From Heliocidaris tuberculata (lineage: Eukaryota; Echinodermata; Echinoidea; Camarodonta; Echinometridae): DNA of 64,000 nt. The notes beneath the pieces are model-generated. The model did not search any database, was not told the DNA's origin, and saw only the letters and a list, made by a program, of their open reading frames with translations. The stretch is taken from contig CM046844.1 in assembly GCA_025618425.1 (NCBI GenBank), positions 16,254,920-16,318,919 of the forward strand. Direction: 5' to 3'. Made by a program: the position numbers and the translations under genes. Of this stretch, positions 51,801-62,410 are shown in pieces. Every line of letters begins with the position of its first letter. The first letter of the stretch is position 1.

Positions 51801-54800
51801 CATGAATCACAAAAATTTCAAAAAACGTTAACAGGGACACAGTGCACATGGATTCTCATGAACACTCAAAATATGTGTATTATAAAATACTTTTGTGAAA
51901 ATCGATTATAAGAATAACAACTATAATTAGGCCTGAGTCATAACAGTTTTTTTTTTGACCGGTGCCCGCCGGTGATTTTTCGGCGGAGACCGGCGGACCG
52001 ATGAAATTTCATGAAAAAATATGCGGTGCAAAAAAGCTGCATATAACGCGCCGCCCGCATCGGGAAAGTAGCATGTTTTTGATTGTTGAAGAGGGAAAAC
52101 ATGAGAGATCGTAAAAGAACATAATATTTATGTTACAAGTAGGCTTGAGTCATAACGGTTTTTTTTGATCGGTGTCCGCCGGTGATTTTTCGGCGAGACC
52201 GACAGACCGTTGAAATAAAGAAATACCGGTACATAAAGAAATTCAGTGTTAATGAAAGACTTTGAAAATCAACCAGTTTAAGAACTAAATTCCCTTATCT
52301 ATATTAGAACTTTCTCATGATATTAAATTTCAAACCATTAATCAACCAAGTGGGACTATGGAAATAAGATTACCGAGCAGGATTTCTCAATTTTCTTGCT
52401 TGAATTTATCGGCCCGTAACATTATGATATTGTTGCATTCTGTATACGTGTATGGGCGCTGCCATCTTTTATCTGTTTGTTTGCAACTTAACTCGTGATT
52501 ACTCCACTAGAGTTAGCCTGGAGTTAGCGCCATCTCGGGGCAAGGTGCGCAGAATCGTACCAGCAGCGCTCACACAGAATTCAACAATAATATACGGGCC
52601 GATAAATTCAAGCAAGAAAATTGAGAAATCTTGCTCGGTGATCTTATTTCCATAGTCCCACTTGGTTGATAAAAGGTTTGAAATTTAATATCATGTGAAA
52701 GTTTTAATATAAATAAGGAAATTTAGTTCTTAAAACTGGTTAATTTTCAAAGTCTTTGACACTGTGAATTTCTTATGTATTTCTTTATTTCATCGGTCCG
52801 CCGGTGTGCATGAAATTGCACCGGTGACCGGCTGCATCGGTCGGGCGCCGGTGGACCGACCGACTCGACTCAGGCCTAACTATAATAATAATAATATTCT
52901 GGATTTATAAAGTGCGGCGGTCGTCGGATTCAGGCTTGCCCACGACGTATGCGACTTCCCCACTCCCTGGGAGGCATTCCAGCCAGGCACCTTTCTACAG
53001 ACACTCACAATGCTGAACAAACTGCACTGACTTTCGCACCCATTTAACACTTGGGTGACGAGAAGCAATGTAGATAAATATCTTGCTTAGGGACTTCGGT
53101 ACCATGCCAGGGATCGAACCAATGACCTTCGCATCTCCAATCAAGTATTTAAACCACTCAACTACACCACCAGACGTCCATAAGGAACTACAATATCATC
53201 ATATCAAACGATTCCCAAAACAGGAAAAATTGTCTTATTTCATTTGGCTTACCTTTTGTTTTTCTCTGAGTTTGAGAGCTTCAAGTTCTCCTCTGAGTTT
53301 ATCGACATCTTTCAAAGCATCGTTTCTAGCTTGCAGTGCAAGTGAAAAATCTTCCTCTTTCCTGCTTGCATTAGCTTGCTCCTATAATACATAACATTAA
53401 AACAACAAGAATTAAAAAAATGTACAGTAAACAGAATAAAAAGAAATAATAAAAGGTCAAACTGAAAGAATGCATTACATTAGAAATGAATATATATGTA
53501 GAAGGAGATATAGTGAAATTAATATAGCAAACTACTAAGCGATTCCATGCAGTGTGTCCATACAACATATGACATTTATCCATATAATTTATCCCTAAAT
53601 GAAAATTCTCTTCATATGACTATAACTAATGGTAGAGATACCAGAAAGAACCATTATTCATTTGTCATATCAAGAGATTCTTCATTTTTGAATGAAATAT
53701 ATATGGATAAATGTTATATGTTGTACAGGACACATTGCAAGGAATTGCCCCACTATTTAAAGGGATTCAGTAATTTTCTGGAGGCTTGATTTAATAAATT
53801 GTTGAATTTTGATATCTGTCTTGTATAATGATGTTCAGAAGGATAAATAAATAGCCAGGCATAGAAAGATTTTCAAATATATAATGCTATTATTAAGATA
53901 TCTATGACTGAATACTCCCATTTACGAAATGGCCATACGCTTTCGTATGGCCACTAACACTGAGTCTATGGGTGGAAATGAGTCTGGCATTTCCGGTCAC
54001 TTGCATATGTTTACTTTTGTGAAGCACATGATGATTTTGAAGTGCTTTTTTTTTTCCTGGGCTTTATTTTTACACCATATTACATACACTGATAGCATGT
54101 AAGGCCAGGCAGCTCAGATTTTATCAAGCCTCTACAAAGTTACCAAGTCACTTTAATTTGGAATTTTGCTCATCACATATGTAACAATGTACTCTTGAAA
54201 CCATTACCCTACGCAACAAGCAGCAGTCTATGTACTTAGCTGTGAAAGGAGAGTCAATAATCAAAAAGTCTTGTATAAGAGCAAAGAGTATACTATAAAG
54301 AACTAAACAGAAAAACCTCAATCTTCTATGTAAGTACTACATATATTGTTTACAAAACAACTGTTTGTTTTGTAAACAGTATATGTAGTACTCAAAAAGA
54401 TATCAGAAATCATAAGCCTGAAGGAAACTTATCTGCAATCAATATTTTTTTTTCAATTTTCTAGGCTTTGTATACATGAGTAGTGCATAAAATATTTATA
54501 TAAAAAAAAAACTGATCTTGAAAAAAACAAAATCACACTAACATACCTGTTTTAAAACATTTTCCGTATGTTGCAGATTTTGCTCTGCCTCAGTTAATTC
54601 TCGCTTTGCCTGTGCCATTAAAAAAAGAATACGATAGAGGACATCAATATTTACATAATGATAAATTTAGTCTCTGGTAAATATAAATTTTCAACCTTCC
54701 ATCCAACGTCAAGTGATGGGGGTAAACATCTTTATCTCTCTGTCTCTACCTTTTTAAATTTCTCTATCAATTTCACCGTCTCTCTCTCTCATTCTATTAA

Positions 54801-54888
54801 AGCGTGAAAATTCTTTTTCTATCCTTGTATCTTCTCTTTAACATCTCTCTCTCTCTCTCCCTCTCCCTCTCTCCATCCTCCTCCCTTC

Positions 54889-54925
<37 letters not shown>

Positions 54926-57900
54926 AATGTCCCACTTTCTCCTTACTCCCTTATTTTATCTTGCCTCCGTAATTCCACTCAGAAATTTTGTTACTACTAA
55001 ATTGTGACTTCAAAATGATGGATTTATTACAACTATTATTCATTAATATTTCAAATAATTTCTTACCTCTCTCAACTTTGATTCAAGGTCACCATTGATG
55101 TTTTTTAACTTGCTTGCATCTGCAAGAACATTTTCCATGGTTTTCATGTCCCTCTGTAGTTGTTCCACCCTATTTTGGAGTTGACCCTTCTCATAAGCCA
55201 ACCTGTTCTTGCTATCCAGCAACTCTGAGATGGTTGATTCCACTTTTTGATGGGCGGACTGAAACAAATATCAAATTACACGATGAACATCTAAACCACT
55301 GATGGCACTCACAGTTACCAATTCCTAGGTACATGTACGTAATTATGCAAACTGTAAGAGAAATATTAAAGTTGATTATGTAGCACATATTATGCATGAA
55401 ATTCCAGAATGTAGACATCTGGCACAATTTCAAGAACAATAAGACAAAAAGTGCACGCCAGTCACAATGCACAAGTCATAATGATAATCATAATCTTCAA
55501 GTAATATAACGCATACTAATTAATAATCAATTCTCTATGTGCTTTAAATATATAATCGGTTCACCTAATTTGCTAGAAATCTGCTAATATAAACGTTTGC
55601 TAGAAATTTACCCCCCAAAAAAGTATTTGTGGATAAAAGAATAGCTAAAAAGTAAGTAAAATAATAAATGTTAAAACCAGGAAAATGACATTGACATGGC
55701 AATATAAGGGCAAAAGATAGAGAAAATGCCTGGACTTGCCCTTAAAGTGATTTGGTAACTTTGTAGAGGCTTGATAAAATCTGAGCTGCCTGGCCTTACA
55801 TGCTATCAGTGTATGTAATATGGTGTAAAAATGAAGCCCAGGAAAAAAAAGCACTTTAAAATCATCATGTGCTTCACAAAAGTAAACACATGCAAGTGAC
55901 CGGAAATGCCAGACTCATTTTTCCCCATAGACTCAGTGTTAGACTAAAGCATATGGCCATACGCTTTCGTAAATAGGAGTATTCATAGGGACACTGATTT
56001 TCCGCGATCACGGAAAACGGACGGAATTCACGGAAATGACCATTTGAAACGGAAAATGCAGTTTGGAACGGAAAGTCGCGGAAAACCCCTTTCACCTCAA
56101 AATTTTTCATTTTTTCAAGCATAAAATCGTAAAACTTACACTATTCTTGTGATTTGTTATGCAGTGAAAAAATATCGGGCCTAAAATCATGGTCAATAAC
56201 TCCGAATACTTAGCGATATTCGTCAGATTCTTTGGAGACAGGGCGCTGCCATTTTGTTTTGCTGGACCAATGGAGATCGTGACATAAAACACGGTACAAT
56301 AGGAGCAGCAAATCCCTATTACGCAAGTTAGGCGCATACTCATGCGGCCGAGAGGGAAGTAAGGCGGGATTGCCGTACACAGCCAGCACTTTTTAAGTAA
56401 AGGGGCTGGCGTGTGCGCCTAGTATTACGTAGACGTAAACTAGGCACGCACACGCCAGCAGCGGGCGCTAAGTGCGGCGAGATTGTACACACGCTGTTGT
56501 ACAGTTCGAAAAAGGGGCTGGCGTGTGATCCTAACATCGATCGATCGCTGACATGACAGCCAAGACTGAAATATTTTCGTCGACGTCGGTATACGGTGCG
56601 ATAGATCGAGTGCTCAGAAATCGTAAGAGTTCTGTGCATCATGTTGAAATAATCTGCTTCCTGCATGGGTACTACACAGATTTTCATGGTTTGTCATGTA
56701 AGATCCTTTTTGATCCAGTCATGATTATGAAATGCAAGTCGAATACCTGAATTTTAACTGACTCTGTAATGTTAGAACATTTGTACCCTACAAGTTCATG
56801 TTTGTACGCAAATCTTATGTAAATGGAATTTATTTTTTTCATGTGTACAAAGTCTATGGCAAAACGGAATTTACGTTTTTCAGCCCATCTGAAACGGAAT
56901 TCCAGATTTTCTGAAACGGAAAAGGCCATTTTTTGAAACGGAAAATCAGTGTCCCTATATTCAGTCATAGATATCTAAATAATAGCATTATATATTTGAA
57001 AACCTTTCTATGCCTGGCTATTTATTTATCCTTCTGAACATCATTATACAAGACAGACATCAAAATTCAACAATTTATTAAATCAACCCTCCACAAAGTT
57101 ACCGAATCCCTTTAAGTGAACGACTGATTGATAAGCTCACCTGATGCTGTTCAAGTATTGCTATCCTCTCTCTCAGTTGTGTATTATCTTGCTCGGCAGC
57201 CTCTTTATGTCTGGTTAAGTTTGTTATCTCAGCCTACAGGAAATAATACAAAAGATGTTTTACATCACTTTGAATATTTGATTATTGGTATCGTTTCCCT
57301 CAGTTGTGTATTATCTTGCTCACCTGTTACTTTCTGTCTGGTTAAGTTTGATATCTCAGCCGATCAATCAAAAGAACGTTTTTAATCCCTTTCAAATATT
57401 CAAATATTGCTATCGTTTTCCATCATTTGTGTATTATCTAGCTAAGCTGCCCCTTTATGTCTGGTTAAGTTTGTTATCTCAGTCTATCAAGAAATTTACA
57501 TCACTTTTTAATATCCATTTCTCCCTCAGCTTTGTATTATCTTGTTAAATTTCTCTTTGTATCTTTGTGTTTAAATTGCTATGATTCCTAAAGCAAGCAT
57601 AACTGTCAAAAAATGGTAATTAAGATTACAAATGACAGCTGGCAGTGCAGTGAAACTACCAGTCCGAACTGAAGACCAAATTTATTGGAAAATTCATTTC
57701 CTTTACCTTATTTCAACTTCATAACTATTAATGTTTGCAGTATTAACAAAATGATATAAAGTAATAACCACTGACAGATAAAAAACAGCCACTGATGATA
57801 AATTACATTACTGATAGATTTACTTGGCTTGTCTTTAATATTGTCTTCAATATCCAATATTGTTGATGACTGACCTGAGCCTGAATGATCTTATCTTGAA

Positions 57901-60900
57901 CTGATCGCCTTTCTTCCGTCATACTATCCACTGCTTGATTCACCTGACAAAGAGAGACAAATATGACCAGTTATAATAAAAATGAAATGTGACAGAAGGA
58001 AAGGAAAAAAAAAAAACACATGGAAATGGAAATAACGAAGGAAAAGATGGGTACAGATGGGGGGGGGGGGGGGGGAATACCAAAGGAGAAGCCACATTCT
58101 CTTTCTCTTATTTCTCATGGTGAAGATACTTTGAAATAGAGGATGACTGCACTTTTGTAAATATATATCATACACTGTAACCTCTTTACTATAGATATCG
58201 TGTGTTTGGAAGAAAGAAGTAACCTAGTTGTGCTGCTCTATTAAATGCGGATGTGCACTATTGCATTAACCCTTTCAAGACAATTGACCACATTTTGTGG
58301 TTTGGCTCAATAACTTTTGATTCAGAGCTCTAAAATATATACCAAATGCATGAGTAGAAAGAGCAAAAATTTCTGCACACACTATGTCCATTTTTGTTGC
58401 ATGACCATATTGCGTTTGATGCCAGGAATTTTAAAAATGAAAATAAGCTTTAAAATCCTTAAATTGGCAACACATTGAGAGGTTAAAAACTCTTTGTTTT
58501 TCATCAAAAGTGGCAAGTTTTCAACTTTTCGACTAAATTCTTAACTATGTATATTGTTTTGAAAAACATTACACCTTATTAGAATCATGTAGCACTAAAA
58601 GAAAAGTATTGTTGTTGCCAATTTGAAGAACAAAATGTGATCAATTTAGCTCTTAAATAATTCCTGTCATGAAAGGGTTAAGCAAAAGGCTGTCAACATT
58701 GATTCAGAAATACCCTGAACTTCAAAAATATGTGCTCATTTGATACAAAATTACCGAGATCAAGCAGTTACCATCTATTTTCACTAAATTCATTAGTCGA
58801 GAACAAGAGAAATCCCTGCCATATTTACAAAATGGTATAGCATGTACAGAGCAATCAAAATTTTAGAAGCAAGTTACCAGAAATTTGCTTTATGGTACAT
58901 GTATGAGCGTGTGTTAACACCCTTCTGCCTGCCATACGATATACTCTAAAACCTTACCTCATCCATAAGTGTGTCCTTTGACTTCAGTACAGCTTCTTTC
59001 TCTCTCAGTGCTTCACTAAGTTCATCCTTCAGTAGACCCGTGGCATGTTCCTAGGAACAAAAACAGGGATCGATTTGGATAGAGCATCCTGCCTCATTTT
59101 CTACTTCTTGATGCATGCGAGAGACGAATATCTCACAAATCACAGATATCAGTTGCTGATTTTAATTCCATTAACTAACGACACTCAATTTGTACTATTT
59201 ATCATAATTTGAATGTTACTCTATATCTATTAAAGTACTTTTCCGCCTTATTTTAAGCGGTCATGAAATGAATTATCATTATCATCATAATTAACTTCTG
59301 TGCTATATACAATGTAGTTATTTTCTGTTGAAGAATGATTTATATCCATGTCAAAAATAGAACATGTCAGGTCAAAATGAAAATCACATATTTTGCAAAA
59401 AAACTGCGTTACAGGTACTTTGACAAAAGGAAGCAACTCTCATCTGAAATTTGTCAAAAATTAAAGGAAAAACACCTAAAAAAAAACCCAGAAAACTTTG
59501 GGACAATATGGGTATATTGAGCATTTACTCAGAAAAGTCTGTCAAGTACATGCAGGTTTTACACTGTAAAAAGACCTAAAAGTGTTTGAACATTTTCTGT
59601 GTATTTTTAACAAGAAAATATGAAATTTGTGCAGTCTGATAGTGTTTCCTTTTGTCAAAGTAGGGCAGAAAAGTGGAATAAGAAGCAAACTATACTGATC
59701 TATCATACATGTTCCAGCCTTTGAAAAAATTTAAAATGAGGTAACCCTAGACTGACACATGTATTGATGTTATCAAGGATAATACAGTGAAACACTGTAA
59801 TGTGACCTTACCAATGAGGCTATCTCATTTTGATGTTTGGTTTCTTGCTCACTCAGTTTCAGCTTGGCAGTAATCAATTGCTCCTCTAACCTTGAACTGC
59901 ACAGAAGTAAAATGCAAGTACACTATTTGTTCATTCAGAATTTCTTTCCAGTTATGAAATTACATCACCAATAGGAAAGACTATTCAAATCAATATTATT
60001 GATTGCATCCACAATTTCAGGCATGACTTCATTTTTAAAATCATATTTGAGATATAAAATAATATATTATAAGAGTTCCAAAATTGTATGAAGAGAATAC
60101 TATCATTGTTTTCTATTGGTGGGGGGGGGGGGGGGGGGGGGTTGAAAGGGAGGTGTATTGTATTTGGTGACAGGCAGATGTAGACATCTAGGTCCCAATG
60201 TCATATCAAATATCCCCTCATCTTGACCCCCACCCCTCCACTCCTCCCAGTTACTCAGTTGTTCGCCCACAAAATTCTTAGATCATCTGATAGTAAACCT
60301 AAGGAAATTTGGGGGGCTTCTCACTTTATTTGTGTATTTATTTGGTGTCTCCATATGCCATTTCAATGTGCCCCCCTCCCCCTGTATCAAAACAGAAATT
60401 AATGAGTTGTTGCCCGAGCTTAGCTGGCATCTTACATCAGCATACAGCAACATACCTGGAGCTTTGCACACTTTGCTTGCCTCGTCTCTCCTGGCTGAGT
60501 CTCGATTCGTAGTCCTGTTTCTGTTTCTCAAGAAGGTCTATCCTAGACTCCAGCTCTGCAACTATGGATTGCTCTTCCTATAAAACGACAATAGATACAA
60601 TCAAACATGTTTCACATAACAATTGATGTTAAAAGTTCTAGCAAAGGATTTACAAAAGTATATTCATGCCAACAGTTCTATGTCTTGCTCACAACCACGT
60701 CAGTAATATGGCAGTAATACCATGAGAAGGAACTATTCAATGATTTGAAAGTCTGCCTTTGAGGTCGAATTGTGCATAAATCTATGATAAAATGTCAAGG
60801 AAAAAATATAGCGTTCCCTCATCTACTGTCTACATTTTCCTTTTTTCGCAACATGCTCTCTTTTATTTTACTTTGGGTTATCTTGTCACCCATAACACTT

Positions 60901-61228
60901 TGGATTGATTCCCTTTATAATGTTACTTTGAATGGCACCAATAAAAGTAGAAGCATCATTTGCAGTTTTCCTGCGAGCCGTGAAAAGTCACCCTCCTAAA
61001 AATGTTGCTGGTATCATGCAAACTATCCTTACCTGAGATGGATGAGGTGTAGTTTTCTGCACTATCTCTTGTAAGCTCCCTCTTTCTGACTGGACTTGCA
61101 CTAGTAATGTCTGAAAAGGAGCAAATGAGAGATGTCAGAAAATATGTGTATTAACAAAATATTTTATTAAAATTTGTTAAACATCCTCTCCTATTACCAC
61201 TCTCTGTTTTTATCCCCTTGCGTCCTCG

Positions 61229-61308
<80 letters not shown>

Positions 61309-62379
61309 CAGTGGAAACTCATTATAAAGAGCTGTGATAATAGGGAGATTCCTGATATAACAAGGTAATTTTGCTAGTCCCAGGTCCTTGTATTCTTTTG
61401 TTTTTTAACCCTGATATAAGGAGATTCCTGATATAACAAGGTACTTTTCATGGTCCCAAGGTCCTTATATATATATATATATATATATATAGAATAACAA
61501 AAAATAAGAGTTCTGCTTCGGAATCGTAGTTAGATGAGGTGTAGAAGACAAGTAAATAAAAGATTCCGTGAGACTGAAAAGTCTAATATATATAATACTA
61601 ATATATATATATATATATATATTAGGCCTGAGTCATCACAGGTTTTTCCAAACCCGGGTTTGACTCGAAAATTTCGGGCGGGGACCGGGTACCCGAACGG
61701 GAATTCCCTACAACAGAAAATGTGAGTGTATGTAGTGACGGGAGTCAACAGTCAAGGTAAAATTGCTAAACTAAAATGCAGCACAGAGGACAGTTACTGA
61801 ATCCAAATCGATAAAACAATGCTTTTCCCGAGAGAAATAACATTTCGGAATAAAAATAAAACATTAAGAAATACAGCCAAAGGTCTCTTTGTTACCTAAA
61901 ATTGAGGTAACAAAGAAAAGAATTGTTTTACGGTAATTTTGTATTTTTGTTGTCGCTTACGTGGTATTTTTGGTTGTTTTCAAGCTTACTTTTGACACGA
62001 TCACATCAGTTATATTCGACCCTCGTCTGTGTGTATTACGGTATAAGGCTGTATTCGAGCGCACTGAGCGCCGGTGACTCCCATTCTGACTTCATTTCTG
62101 AACGCACACGGTACCGCCTAGCTTGAATCTTCCTCGCAGCTCTTATTTTTTTTAGACTCATGAAAAGACCTATCATCGTCTGAAATGATTTCCATTTATT
62201 ACTGCAGCAAATATAATTGGATTAAATTGAAGTTCAGTTTGTGAATTGCATGTTTAAAGTTCTAAATTGCAATATATTAGTGCTAAAATTAGTTTGGAAA
62301 ACCCCGAAATCCAAAAATGCAAACCCGGGTTTCAGCGTGACGGACGGGGACCGGTCGGGGAACCGTTTCGACTCAGGCC

Positions 62380-62410
<31 letters not shown>

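Noticed and set aside
53083..53178. A tRNA gene
   Set aside because: The A and B boxes belong to a SINE head: there is no proper acceptor stem pairing or terminator at the right place, and the sequence continues into a SINE body and an AT-rich tail.
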